Shown here one piece after another: positions 1 through 7,913 of a DNA stretch of 23,205 bases; position 1 is the stretch's first letter; every line of letters starts with the position of its first letter. Where the stretch lies: assembly GCA_040235555.1 (NCBI GenBank), contig JBECKZ010000014.1, positions 1-23,205 of the forward strand, given 5' to 3'. Below the pieces are notes generated by a model. That model did not search any database and was not told the origin of the DNA. It worked only from the letters and a program-made list of their open reading frames with translations. This stretch comes from RI-92 sp040235555 (GTDB lineage Bacteria; Pseudomonadota; Gammaproteobacteria; UBA6429; Thiohalophilaceae). The position numbers were made by a program, and so were the translations under genes.

Positions 1-9
1 AGTTAGTGC

Positions 10-681
10 ATGGTAAAAAATTCCCGCCCAGCAAAATCCCGTAAGCCCCTTAGCCGGGAAAGGATTGTCGAGACCGCCCTACAACTCATTGATAAACAAG
101 GGATGGATGCCCTGTCCATGCGACGGCTCGGCGCTGCACTGGGGGTCGAGGCCATGGCGATTTATCACCATTTTGCCAACAAGGGAGAGGTACTGGACGG
201 GGTACTCGAACGGATGCTCGAAGAGGTGGATTTCCCCACCATGGAAACCCTGCCACCAATGGAGCGCCTGCGCCAGTTCGCACGCTCCCACCGCCAGATG
301 GCCTTACGACACCCCCATGCCTTCATTCTGATTCCGACCCGGCGCTTCAATACTGAACACAGCCTGGCTGTGTATGAAAAGATCCTGGCAACGTTTCGCG
401 AACTGGGCTTCGATGCCGCGCTATCTGCGCGATATTTTCGCACCCTTGGTTATCTTGCCAGTGGCGCCGGCCTGGCGGATATCGCCGGTCATGCACAACA
501 ACCTGATGCCACGCCGGTGCGCCTGGAAACCTTTGCAGATGATAAATATCCCCTCGTCAGTGCCGTGGTACCGCATCTGCGTGCCGCAAATCTTGATGCG
601 ATTTTCGAGTTTGGTCTGGATATCGTCTTCGAGGCCATGCGCCGCGACGTCGTCGCCATCCAGCAGGCCCGTAAAACTTAA
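10..681 (+). CDS. TetR/AcrR family transcriptional regulator
   Basis: A 223-aa protein with the TetR layout. The N-terminal helix-turn-helix spans about residues 16-65 and contains the typical SMRRLGAALGV recognition segment followed by AIYHHFANKGEVLDGVL. The longer, all-helical C-terminal half resembles the tetracycline-repressor-like ligand/dimer domain (about residues 80-210). Family members are dimeric repressors released by a small ligand. The ATG at 10 is the first available start, but only nine bases precede it in the window, so the ribosome site and promoter cannot be judged. The gene converges with the methyltransferase-like gene that ends 15 bp downstream, so its regulated target probably lies to the left, outside the window. 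The ligand cannot be inferred from sequence. Confidence 0.9.
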   Translation: MVKNSRPAKSRKPLSRERIVETALQLIDKQGMDALSMRRLGAALGVEAMAIYHHFANKGEVLDGVLERMLEEVDFPTMETLPPMERLRQFARSHRQMALRHPHAFILIPTRRFNTEHSLAVYEKILATFRELGFDAALSARYFRTLGYLASGAGLADIAGHAQQPDATPVRLETFADDKYPLVSAVVPHLRAANLDAIFEFGLDIVFEAMRRDVVAIQQARKT

Positions 682-696
682 CGCCTTTACCTGTTG

Positions 697-1176
697 CTAT
701 ATCCAGCGACGCACCGCTTCACAGTAGCGGGTAAAGGCCTCACCAAACAAAATCTGCATACGCGCCTCTTCATAGGGGATCACAATCATGTGCATGATCG
801 CGATCGGCACAGGCAACAGGATCAACGGCCAGATCTGGACCATGATCCCCACGGCACCCAGGTAGACCAACACCAGACTGAGATACATCGGGTTGCGACT
901 GAATCGGTAGGGACCATGCCGGACCAGACACGCGGCATTGGCAAACGGTATCAAGGTCGTGCGTGAAAACAAAAACATCCCGACACAACTCAGTGCCAGT
1001 AACACGCCGGCTCCGGCCAGACCTTTACCAATGAAGTTCACTATGTAGACGAAATTGTAGGACCTCAATGATAAGGGCAAGAGAAATTGCAGGCCCAGCC
1101 CGGCAAAAAAGGTTGCAACGAATAACAGGGGTGGCGGGATCCGCATGATGGGATGAACACGAACCGGTGCGTTCAT
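697..1176 (-). CDS. ICMT/PEMT-like membrane methyltransferase family protein
   Basis: A 159-aa integral membrane protein. Near the C-terminus it carries the family signature HGPYRFSRNPMYLS (about residues 86-99), then a hydrophobic hairpin and a conserved E..FG..Y..Y...V.RW tail ending in VRRWI. These are hallmarks of the isoprenylcysteine carboxyl methyltransferase / phospholipid methyltransferase superfamily, which binds SAM at the membrane face. Four or so hydrophobic segments are visible. The ATG at 1176 is preceded on the minus strand by GGAG at a 7-base gap, which supports this start. It is the last gene of the minus-strand run that starts with the nitrilase at 4411. Bacterial members usually have unknown substrates and I do not assign one. 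Confidence 0.85.
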   Translation of the reverse strand: MNAPVRVHPIMRIPPPLLFVATFFAGLGLQFLLPLSLRSYNFVYIVNFIGKGLAGAGVLLALSCVGMFLFSRTTLIPFANAACLVRHGPYRFSRNPMYLSLVLVYLGAVGIMVQIWPLILLPVPIAIMHMIVIPYEEARMQILFGEAFTRYCEAVRRWI

Positions 1177-1241
1177 AACGAAACTCCAACTTTCTCTAGA
1201 AAGATTTTAGCCGGAGTTTTTCGAATGTACATTCGCGTGAT

Positions 1242-1769
1242 TTATTTCTCCTCACACGCCCGTTTCATGACCTCGAGCATCGCCAGCAACTGCGTTCGCA
1301 TCCCGGTATCCTGCACGATGTCTGCTTCGTTACAACCGGTGCCTAGCAAGGGCAGCGTGATACAGGCATCTGCAATAATCCGTGCCGACATGGTTGCAAC
1401 GGTTTCACGCAGGGCCGCCTGTGCATGGTGTGCGCGTGCTGAGGTATTCAACAAGGCAACCGGTTTATAGACAAACGACTCATTGCCCACCATCCAGTCC
1501 AGTGCATTTTTGATCACGCCCGTGACGCCATGCGCATATTCCGGACTGGCGATCAGCATGGCATCTGCCGCTACGATCTGCTGGCGTAGACTCGACACCG
1601 CTGCAGGTTCGGGCGATTCGATATCGGGATTAAACAGTGGTAGCTCACCCAGACCACGATACAACTCAACCTTGATGTCTTCGGGGGCGATGTGTGTAAT
1701 GGCGCGCAACAAGGTCGAATTTAACGACGCTTTACGCAAACTACCCGAGATGGCGAGAATATTTAGCAT
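1242..1769 (-). CDS. NADPH-dependent FMN reductase family protein (flavodoxin-like)
   Basis: A 175-aa flavodoxin-fold protein. The N-terminal strand and phosphate loop read LNILAISGSLRKASLN, and the second FMN-contact loop reads SPEYAHGVTGVIKNALDW at about residues 81-98. Both are diagnostic of the NADPH-dependent FMN/quinone/azo reductase family (SsuE/ChrR/ArsH relatives). The family passes hydride from NAD(P)H via FMN to flavins, quinones or other electrophiles. The ATG at 1769 starts exactly at the conserved first beta strand; a TTG nine codons upstream would also be open but adds an unconserved tail. It lies between the ICMT-like gene (65-bp gap) and the membrane protein (34-bp gap) on the same strand, so it is probably co-transcribed with them. 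Confidence 0.9.
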   Translation of the reverse strand: MLNILAISGSLRKASLNSTLLRAITHIAPEDIKVELYRGLGELPLFNPDIESPEPAAVSSLRQQIVAADAMLIASPEYAHGVTGVIKNALDWMVGNESFVYKPVALLNTSARAHHAQAALRETVATMSARIIADACITLPLLGTGCNEADIVQDTGMRTQLLAMLEVMKRACEEK

Positions 1770-1803
1770 AGGGATATTCGGCACAACGTCACCCAATCAG
1801 AAA

Positions 1804-2337
1804 TTAGTCGCGATCAGTGTTGGACAACGTCTGCTTGGCCAGCGCCCTTACACGAAAATAATTTAAGGGATACCACACGAAAATGGCCAGGGCATACACC
1901 AACATGCCCAGTGCGAAGTAGTAACCCCATTCCGTACCCCGGGGATAAAACAACAGCATGCTGCCACCCAACAGTGCCACAAAGATCCCTGGCATCACCA
2001 GAAACAACAGGCCGGGCCAGGGTGGTGTGGCCAATATCACACGTAACGATAGCGCCGCCATTCCATCTTCCCCGAGGGCTCGGGCAATCAGGATCTTGGA
2101 GGCGTTGGCGGCCGCCACCATAAACGAGGTCGTCAGCACCACAACACCGAGCGCAGGTGAGACATATGGAATTAAACCGATGAGGATCGTCAGGAATGCA
2201 TACCACCAGCCAAAACGTCGCGCGATACTATTGGCCTCCAGCTTGAGCGTCGGTGACACCAGATACGTCGACAACACATCAGCAATTCGTGATAACACCG
2301 CGAGCGCGGCAATCACATGCACATACGGTTCAAACAA
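1804..2337 (-). CDS. hypothetical integral membrane protein
   Basis: A roughly 177-aa protein with four or five hydrophobic segments. The N-terminal segment contains DVLSTYLVSPTLKLEANSIA followed by RRFGW, which reads like the conserved start of an uncharacterised membrane family. The C-terminus is polar (ALAKQTLSNTDRD) and probably cytoplasmic. No catalytic motif is visible. No ATG is available near the conserved start: the frame opens with a TTG at 2337 preceded by CCGGATGATCAATT, while GTG codons five and seven residues later are alternatives, so the exact start is uncertain. It sits 23 bp after the Tat-exported hydrolase and 34 bp before the FMN reductase, inside the minus-strand run. I do not recognise a function. 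Confidence 0.7.
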   Translation of the reverse strand: MFEPYVHVIAALAVLSRIADVLSTYLVSPTLKLEANSIARRFGWWYAFLTILIGLIPYVSPALGVVVLTTSFMVAAANASKILIARALGEDGMAALSLRVILATPPWPGLLFLVMPGIFVALLGGSMLLFYPRGTEWGYYFALGMLVYALAIFVWYPLNYFRVRALAKQTLSNTDRD

Positions 2338-2360
2338 AATTGATCATCCGGTTACCATGC

Positions 2361-3452
2361 CTAGCGCATGTACTGCGGGATATACTCGTTTATCTCCCCC
2401 GTTGCAAGATAGGGTTTGGTCACCACTTCATAATAATCTCCACCTTTTGCAAACCAGCGCTGCCATGACTGCTTCCAGTCCTCCGGCATTTCTGCCGGGA
2501 TCCAAAATCGCTGCGGGATCGTTTCGCTGGATTGCGCTGTTGCTGGCAATGTAACATTCGCAGTAATCACACCTTCGCCATCATGTTGTGATCGGCGTGC
2601 CAGCACCTTGCCCTGCGCATCCACAATCATGGTCTCACCCAGGAAGGCAGAGTTATATGCTACATCCGGCAATTCCGGACTGAAAAAGCCTTCAAACCGG
2701 CCTGCGTGGGATCCATGAATGACAGGCACCCCGAGCATGCGTGCCATGCGCGGTGGCGCCTGCTGTAACATCTTGAGGTTCGCAGCCCAACGCGGACTGT
2801 CCGGGTCGGCGTCATCCGGCAGTGTCCACCAACAGGAACCACCGACGACCAGATTGACCTTGTTTAATAAACGTCTGGCAGTCTTCGAACGAATGAATTC
2901 CCAACACAGGATCGAACCGACCGGTCCCACTGGCGACTGCAGTACACCATTATCCTGGCCACCCTGGTAGTAGCAATTTTCCCAATACGTCGGTAAATCC
3001 TTGTCATGCCGGACATAGGTGCCATCCGGAAACATCAGGACGAAGGTATTAAATACCTGCTCCATCCGTGCTGCGAGAAATGATCCACCGATCACCACAT
3101 TGCTCTGGCGCGACAAGCGCTTTAACAACTGGAACGGTTCACCCTCCAGTGGCTGTATCGCCTTGAGCATGTTGTCATGAAATGCTGCCGCCGAGGTGAA
3201 CATCTCCGGCAGGATGATCCACTGCGCACCTTGCCGTACTGCCTGTTGAATCAGGTGTTCTGCCTGGTTCAGGTTCCAGCGCAGATCACCCAGTTTCGGT
3301 ACCATCTGAATCGCAGCAGCATGGATTTGCTGTTTTGATTGTTGCGTGAGTTTCGCGGCGGCGAGTTGTGCCTTGAACGGCATACCACACAGGCAGAGTC
3401 CTCCTGCAAGCAACTTGTTGAATTGCCGTCTGCTGATGGTAGGTTTTGACAT
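2361..3452 (-). CDS. Tat-exported carbon-nitrogen hydrolase (nitrilase superfamily)
   Basis: A 363-aa nitrilase-superfamily enzyme. The Glu-Lys-Cys triad is readable: E83 in IILPEMFT, K151 in RHDKDLP, and C183 in SILCWEFIRS. The first 33 residues are a twin-arginine signal (SRRQFNKLLAGG, then a hydrophobic, alanine-ending stretch), so it should be folded in the cytoplasm and exported by Tat to the periplasm. Superfamily members hydrolyse nitriles, amides or carbamoyl groups; the substrate here is not evident. The ATG at 3452 is preceded by AGGAGA at about 7 bases. It follows the cytoplasmic nitrilase by 23 bp, so the two are almost certainly translated from one mRNA. A periplasmic member paired with a cytoplasmic one is unusual. 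Confidence 0.88.
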   Translation of the reverse strand: MSKPTISRRQFNKLLAGGLCLCGMPFKAQLAAAKLTQQSKQQIHAAAIQMVPKLGDLRWNLNQAEHLIQQAVRQGAQWIILPEMFTSAAAFHDNMLKAIQPLEGEPFQLLKRLSRQSNVVIGGSFLAARMEQVFNTFVLMFPDGTYVRHDKDLPTYWENCYYQGGQDNGVLQSPVGPVGSILCWEFIRSKTARRLLNKVNLVVGGSCWWTLPDDADPDSPRWAANLKMLQQAPPRMARMLGVPVIHGSHAGRFEGFFSPELPDVAYNSAFLGETMIVDAQGKVLARRSQHDGEGVITANVTLPATAQSSETIPQRFWIPAEMPEDWKQSWQRWFAKGGDYYEVVTKPYLATGEINEYIPQYMR

Positions 3453-3475
3453 GGAGTATTCTCCTGAGATCAGGA

Positions 3476-4411
3476 TTAATCAAACTTCACTGGCGTTTGT
3501 GCCTGGGTGTTAACGTGCAGTGTGAAAATATCCGGGCGAGCATAATGTCCCACGACATCAAGACTGCGTCGCGCGATACCCACGCGTTGACTGTCTACCT
3601 CCGCATAGAGCAAACCGGTTTCATTCCGCAGGGGACCGGCGATGATCTCCCCACCGGGCGCAATCACGACCGAGTCTCCCGGATTGACCCATTCATCATT
3701 ATCCGGATAGATGTCTGCCTTGCCCGGCATGTCATCCGGCATATCGCTGGCCCTGAACGCGTTGCCACTTCCAACTACCCAACAACATCCCTCACGGGCT
3801 ATGTGCTGCAAGGTTCCCAGCCAGCCGTCACCACTATCATACGTCGGGGCAACATAGATCTCGATACCCTGTGAATACATGGCATAGCGCGTCAACGGCA
3901 TATAATTTTCCCAACAGATCAGTGCGCCCACGCGCCCGACCGGTGTATCCACTACCTTCAATCCTGAAGCGTCACCAAAACCCCAGACCATGCGCTCCGG
4001 ATTCGTCGGCATCAGTTTACGATGGCGATTCAGAATCTGTCCGTCAGTGCTAATAATGACGACGGTGTTATACAAGGTACTCTGACTGAGTCGACTCTCG
4101 CGCTCATCCATTCCGCAGAGCACAACCACCTGATGATCTTTGGCGGCCTGACACAGTGGTGCGAGATCCCCGTTCTCAATATCCACCGCGTTATCCAGTA
4201 GACGTGCATGGATCGCATCGGTTACCCCCCAGTCACCGCCAGGCCGCAAGCGCCAGATCCATGCCGGGTAACCCGGGATAAACGCCTCCGGAAAGATGAC
4301 AAGCTCGGCACCACCTGCCGCGGCCTCGGCCACGAGTTTTACCGCCTTGTCGATAGTTTGTTTGCGATCAAGAAAAACGGGCGCTTCCTGCACTACTGCA
4401 ATTTTCGCCAT
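3476..4411 (-). CDS. nitrilase (aliphatic/aryl nitrilase-like)
   Basis: A 311-aa protein starting MAKIAVVQEAPVFLDRKQT. It has the full nitrilase triad: E42 in IFPEAFIPGYP, K132 in NRHRKLMPTNPER, and C166 in GALICWENYMPLTRY. The segments around K132 and C166 are characteristic of true nitrilases (nitrile to carboxylate plus ammonia) rather than amidases, although cyanide hydratases and aldoxime-linked enzymes share them. The ATG at 4411 has a GGGAGG ribosome site 8 bases upstream. An in-frame extension to 4537 exists but lacks conservation and ribosome-site support. It is the first gene of a five-gene minus-strand run and lies 293 bp after the LysR gene, which may regulate it or the divergent exporter. 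Predicted cytoplasmic. Confidence 0.92.
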   Translation of the reverse strand: MAKIAVVQEAPVFLDRKQTIDKAVKLVAEAAAGGAELVIFPEAFIPGYPAWIWRLRPGGDWGVTDAIHARLLDNAVDIENGDLAPLCQAAKDHQVVVLCGMDERESRLSQSTLYNTVVIISTDGQILNRHRKLMPTNPERMVWGFGDASGLKVVDTPVGRVGALICWENYMPLTRYAMYSQGIEIYVAPTYDSGDGWLGTLQHIAREGCCWVVGSGNAFRASDMPDDMPGKADIYPDNDEWVNPGDSVVIAPGGEIIAGPLRNETGLLYAEVDSQRVGIARRSLDVVGHYARPDIFTLHVNTQAQTPVKFD

Positions 4412-4704
4412 TGTGTAGCCCTCCCAAATTAATGTACTGCGCTGGCGTTTGTTTAAAAATCGAGATGGCAGCGCAACTGACCCGATCTCGAATTCGCGAT
4501 TGCTGGTTAATTTTTTTATGATGGACGCAGACTGCATAGATTGCGTCGCGGTGGAGATTGCTTATTGTCGAGTGTGTTTCTGCTTAAGCCTTAAAAAATA
4601 TAGACTATTAGTGGGTCTGATACACGCAAACCAGCAGGAATTTACCTTTTTCATCATTATCGTGTACACGACGAACAATATTCACCGATACGCAACGATC
4701 AATG

Positions 4705-5604
4705 TTACACATTTGGCGTCTGCGTCTGGTCCAGTAACCATTCGCGAAAAGCACTGACCTTCGGCAGGTTCAATCGATTGGGCGTCGTCAGCAGATGATA
4801 GCGATGTTTCGTCGACAACGCCTGACCTAACAATTGCACCAGCCGACCAACACGTAACTCATCCACCACCAGGCTGTGCCAGACCAGCGCAACCCCGAGG
4901 CCGGACATCGCCGCCTGGATCGACAAGTTGGTATCACCAAAATATCGAATACGAGGTGGCGTCTCGACACTCACACCCAGCGACAGCAGCAACGTCTCCC
5001 AGTCCGGATATGCCGGATCCCACTCGTGTGATTCATCATGCAGGAGGGTGTTGTTCAGCAGATCGGCGGGTGCCTGAATGTTATTCGCAACAGCAGGCGA
5101 GGCAACCGGGACAATGCTTTCCTGCATCAGCGGTTCGGCATGCAGACCCGCAAACGGACCGGCACCGAAACGCACGGCAATGTCCACATCCTCCATCGCG
5201 AAATCCACCAGACGCGGTGTTGCGAGCAGACGCAACTCGATCTCGGGGTAGCGCTTTTGAAAATCTTCCAACCGCGGTATCAGCCAGCGCGCCGCAAAGG
5301 TCGGCGGCGTCGACACCACCAACGGGCCACTGGCGTCACCTGGTCGCAGGCGATCCATGGCCTTCTCCAATTGATCGAAGGCCTCGCTAATCATTGGCAA
5401 TACCGTCAGCGCCGCCTCACTGATGGCCAGGGTCTTACCGCGCCGAAATAATGGTTGACCAACATAATCCTCCAGCAGTTTGATCTGCTGGCTGATGGCC
5501 GCCGGCGTGACGTGCAGCTCCTCGGCGGCACGGGCGAAGGACAGATGCCGGGCCGCGGCCTCAAAGGCGCGCACCGCGGTCAGGGTAGGGAGTCGTCTGG
5601 ACAT
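4705..5604 (-). CDS. LysR family transcriptional regulator (GcvA-like)
   Basis: A 299-aa LysR-type regulator. The N-terminal winged HTH begins RRLPTLTAVRAFEAAARHLS and continues ARAAEELHVTPAAISQQIK, the sub-pattern typical of GcvA-like proteins. The periplasmic-binding-protein-like effector domain covers about residues 90-295. GcvA itself controls glycine cleavage, but this sub-family covers many targets, so the name indicates resemblance only. The gene is transcribed divergently from the EamA exporter, with 98 bp between the start codons containing palindromes that fit LysR binding. The likely targets are therefore the exporter and itself. The nitrilase run 293 bp downstream is a second candidate target. 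Confidence 0.92.
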   Translation of the reverse strand: MSRRLPTLTAVRAFEAAARHLSFARAAEELHVTPAAISQQIKLLEDYVGQPLFRRGKTLAISEAALTVLPMISEAFDQLEKAMDRLRPGDASGPLVVSTPPTFAARWLIPRLEDFQKRYPEIELRLLATPRLVDFAMEDVDIAVRFGAGPFAGLHAEPLMQESIVPVASPAVANNIQAPADLLNNTLLHDESHEWDPAYPDWETLLLSLGVSVETPPRIRYFGDTNLSIQAAMSGLGVALVWHSLVVDELRVGRLVQLLGQALSTKHRYHLLTTPNRLNLPKVSAFREWLLDQTQTPNV

Positions 5605-5702
5605 TAGTTTTTCTTAACTCAGAAGTTAAAAAGTATCGTTTGTTCATTATCTTAGTGCAGGTTAGTCTCACTTTCCGTTAATTATTCTAACCGGAGACAA
5701 GT
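5605..5702. promoter_or_regulatory. divergent LysR/EamA control region with palindromic operator candidates
   Basis: The gap holds three inverted repeats. TTAAC (5614-5618) faces GTTAA (5625-5629) next to the LysR start. GTTA (5677-5680) faces TAAC (5688-5691) and contains a T-N11-A core. GGTTAG (5660-5665) faces CTAACC (5687-5692) around the second one. A possible exporter promoter, TTGTTC (5640-5645), 17 bases, TAGTCT (5663-5668), would overlap the left arm. GGAGA at 5693-5697 is the exporter ribosome site. The arrangement fits autoregulation plus control of the exporter; the promoter boxes are weak and inferred. Confidence 0.55.
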
Positions 5703-6596
5703 ATGAAGCCACGCATTGTGTATACCCTGGTTACCTTCTCCGCACTGTTCTGGGGGGCAAACTTCGTGCTGGCCGGCCCGGTCCTCGCTGAACTGCCGCC
5801 ACTGTGGGCCGCGGCCTTGCGCTTCATCCTCGGTGCCCTGTTGATGTTTGTCATCAGCCGGGCCCGCAGTGAAGAACTACTTGCCCCCGCCCGTGCCCAT
5901 GCCTGGGTCTATCTGCTACTGGGCAGCGTTGGCGTTTGTGCCTTCAATGTGTTGTTTTTCTATGCCATGCGCACTACCTCGGCAGTCAATGCCGCGCTGA
6001 TCATGGCCACCAACCCGCTGCTGACCATGTTACTTGCTGCAATGCTGTTGGGTGAACGGCCGAATGCACGCCACCTGGCGGGGCTGCCCCTGGCCTTGTT
6101 TGGTGTAACGGTGGTGATCAGTGGCGGGCATTTGCAGCGCCTGCTCGGTTTGCACATCAACCGTGGCGATCTGCTGATGCTTGGCGCCAACCTGGCCTGG
6201 GCGTTATACAACGTGTTCGTTCGGCGTTACATGCCTAAGCGTTCCTCGCTGACCAATACCACCCTGGTGATGAGTGCGGGCGCCATCCTGTTGACGTTGA
6301 TTGCCCTGAGCAACAGTAGCATCCCGCATGTACCTGGCCTCAAGGCGATCTCGGCACTGGCAATGATGGCGATCGGCGGCACGGTCCTGGCCTATTTGTT
6401 CTGGAACACCGGCATAGCACAACTGGGCGCCGCGCGTACTGCCTTGTTTCTGAACCTGGTACCGGTGTTTGCCATGTTGATCGGTGTCGTGATCGGCGCG
6501 ATCCCGACACTGCCCCAACTCATCGGCGGGATATTAGTGATCAGCGGAATCAGTTTGAGCATGCTGCCGAAGCGGCAACTGGCGATGAATAGTTAG
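5703..6596 (+). CDS. EamA/DMT family transporter (drug/metabolite exporter)
   Basis: A 297-aa integral membrane protein with about ten hydrophobic helices arranged as two EamA halves (about residues 8-135 and 150-285). Family marks include ALFWGANFVLAGP in helix 1, the ALIMATNPLLTMLLAA segment closing the first repeat, and GGTVLAYLFWNTGIAQLGAA in the second. DMT family members export amino acids or other small metabolites by proton-driven antiport; the substrate is not readable from sequence. The ATG at 5703 follows a GGAGA ribosome site. It is divergent from the GcvA-like regulator, a common pairing for amino-acid or metabolite exporters. Downstream it abuts the first cassette block. Confidence 0.92.
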   Translation: MKPRIVYTLVTFSALFWGANFVLAGPVLAELPPLWAAALRFILGALLMFVISRARSEELLAPARAHAWVYLLLGSVGVCAFNVLFFYAMRTTSAVNAALIMATNPLLTMLLAAMLLGERPNARHLAGLPLALFGVTVVISGGHLQRLLGLHINRGDLLMLGANLAWALYNVFVRRYMPKRSSLTNTTLVMSAGAILLTLIALSNSSIPHVPGLKAISALAMMAIGGTVLAYLFWNTGIAQLGAARTALFLNLVPVFAMLIGVVIGAIPTLPQLIGGILVISGISLSMLPKRQLAMNS

Positions 6597-6710
6597 AAAA
6601 TGCCATGCCTTTCTCGTTGCTTGTGTGTATCTTGGCATTTGACACCTCTATCTTCGTTAGATTTTGGTGTCCACTATATCGGGGGATGTTCAGGGAGAAG
6701 GCTCATATGT
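6597..6710. other. distal edge of cassette block 1: inverted repeats and an isolated core-like site
   Basis: Short spacer after the EamA stop. AAATGCCA (6598-6605) pairs with TGGCATTT (6633-6640) around a 27-base loop, and GACACC (6641-6646) pairs with GGTGTC (6666-6671). Neither is followed by a convincing T-run, so terminator activity is doubtful. GTTAGAT at 6656-6662 matches the integron core consensus GTTRRRY. I read this as the decayed end of the cassette block, where the last attC has lost its partner box. This is inference. Confidence 0.4.
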
Positions 6711-7055
6711 GTTAGGAGGAATGCTTGCATACGCTTTATATAACCAATAAAGCATAGGAATACTAATTATTATTGAGGTAATAAATGTACGGCTTATTGC
6801 TGCTGCAATTAGTTGCGCTACTTTCTCATTAACGCTCGAACTTTCTGGAGTAGACCACGGCATACTTATTAAAATTTGGCCGACAATTGAATAAATGCCG
6901 CTGCACGCTAAAGCCCCAGACACAACAAATGCAAATGGCCTATGAATTTTCTTTCTAAGAATCAACAAAAACATCAATGGCGCTGCAATTGGCCAGATTC
7001 TGCCTAACCAAAAGATAGTGTATGCGATGTCGCTTGAATTAACGCCAAATTGCAT
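6690..7055 (-). CDS. cassette-encoded hypothetical membrane protein
   Basis: A 121-aa protein with about three hydrophobic segments: residues about 10-35 (IFWLGRIWPIAAPLMFLLIL), 40-63 and 88-108. Between the last two lies a polar loop (PWSTPESSSVNEKVAQL). The C-terminal residues NTYEPSP read through the cassette's own R' box (TCCTAAC on the minus strand at 6717-6711), a common situation in cassettes. The start at 7055 lies 14 bases inside the cassette from the 5' core at 7069-7075. No family is recognised and the AT-rich base use differs from the EamA gene next door. It is the distal cassette of cluster 1; its attC is incomplete. Confidence 0.7.
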   Translation of the reverse strand: MQFGVNSSDIAYTIFWLGRIWPIAAPLMFLLILRKKIHRPFAFVVSGALACSGIYSIVGQILISMPWSTPESSSVNEKVAQLIAAAISRTFITSIIISIPMLYWLYKAYASIPPNTYEPSP

Positions 7056-7068
7056 TTTGATTTGTACC

Positions 7069-7155
7069 TCCTAACGTTCGCCATAACTGGCAGCAAAAAA
7101 GGACGCGACGAAGGAGCGACGCTTTTTGCTGTCCGCGTTGATGGCATTGTTAGGC
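7069..7155 (-). repeat. attC site (87 bp)
   Basis: The outer core boxes are TCCTAAC (7069-7075) and GTTAGGC (7149-7155). Internal stems are GCCAT (7080-7084) with ATGGC (7141-7145) and CAGCAAAAA (7091-7099) with TTTTTGCTG (7123-7131). It lies directly 3' of the GNAT cassette gene and its R' box matches that cassette's 5' core at 7914-7920 exactly. Confidence 0.9.
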
Positions 7156-7166
7156 AACATGTTTGT

Positions 7167-7883
7167 TCATGATCCTGTCTCTACAATGCGTCGGTTAAGG
7201 ATCGGCGCCGTCAAGGCCGAGAGTCGTGTCCTCTGCTTACCTTGCTCATCGAAGTTAGAGGGGCTAAGCCACTGTAGAAGGACCTCCTTGATGGCCGGCC
7301 ATTCCTGGTCAATTACCGCATACCACGCCGTATCGCGGTTTCGTCCCTTAACTATTGTCGCTTGTCGAAAAACGCCCTCGAACGAAAAACCCAGCCGCTG
7401 CGCGGCAGTACGAGATGGAGTATTTAGCGCATTGCATTTCCACTCATAGCGCCGATAACCAAGATCGAATGCCCGTGCCATCATGAGATACATGGCTTCG
7501 GTCGCCGTGGGAGTACGCTGAAGCATCGGTGAATAGTTGATGTGCCCAACTTCAATGGAGCCACTACTCGGGCTGATTCGCAAATAGCTTGCCACGCCCA
7601 CTGCCTCTCTTTTTGTGAGATCAACGATGGCGTAAAACAGAGGATCATTTCCGCAGCAATACTGTTCGATCCAAGTGCGAAAATCCGCTAGGGTTTCGAA
7701 TGGTCCATATGGAAGATAGGTCCAGTTCCTTCCCTCAACGTCCAAGGCATTAGCGCCATACAGGCTTTCGGCATGTCGAGCGTCGAGTGGCTCAAGGCGG
7801 CAGAAACGCCCCTCCATAGTTTCACGCCCAGGATGGGGCGGAGACTTCCACTCGTGGACAATCGGGCCAATCGGCTGGTTCAT
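7167..7883 (-). CDS. cassette-encoded GNAT family N-acetyltransferase (RimJ/RimL-like)
   Basis: About 238 aa starting MNQPIGPIVHEW. It has the RimJ/RimL-type GNAT order: GRFCRLEPLDARHAESLY at the first strand, EVGHINYSPMLQRTPTATEA over the acetyl-CoA-binding strand and loop, then YRRYEWKCNALNTPSRTAAQ followed by RLGFSFEG. It probably transfers an acetyl group from acetyl-CoA to an amine, whether a small molecule or a protein N-terminus; the target is unknown. The reading frame is open beyond the cassette boundary at 7914-7920, so starts above that are artefacts. The ATG at 7883 matches where relatives begin, and the ATG at 7904 is an alternative. The attC site begins 12 bases past the stop. 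Acetyltransferases are frequent integron cargo. Confidence 0.88.
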   Translation of the reverse strand: MNQPIGPIVHEWKSPPHPGRETMEGRFCRLEPLDARHAESLYGANALDVEGRNWTYLPYGPFETLADFRTWIEQYCCGNDPLFYAIVDLTKREAVGVASYLRISPSSGSIEVGHINYSPMLQRTPTATEAMYLMMARAFDLGYRRYEWKCNALNTPSRTAAQRLGFSFEGVFRQATIVKGRNRDTAWYAVIDQEWPAIKEVLLQWLSPSNFDEQGKQRTRLSALTAPILNRRIVETGS

Positions 7884-7913
7884 TTGATTCAACTCGTGCC
7901 TCATAGATGTGTT

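Noticed and set aside
1190..1203. CTTTCT-CT-AGAAAG hairpin before the ICMT-like gene as a terminator
   Set aside because: The stem is short and AT-rich with no T-run, and it sits close to the ribosome site of the next gene in the same direction.
3446..3874. Plus-strand open frame of 142 codons
   Set aside because: Antisense to the nitrilase gene, with no recognisable features.
4412..4537. 42-codon N-terminal extension of the nitrilase
   Set aside because: The ATG at 4411 has a strong ribosome site and begins exactly at the family's first strand; the extension looks non-coding.
4449..4757. Plus-strand open frame of 102 codons in the LysR-nitrilase gap
   Set aside because: It runs into the LysR gene in antisense, is cysteine-rich in a random-looking way and has no supporting motif.
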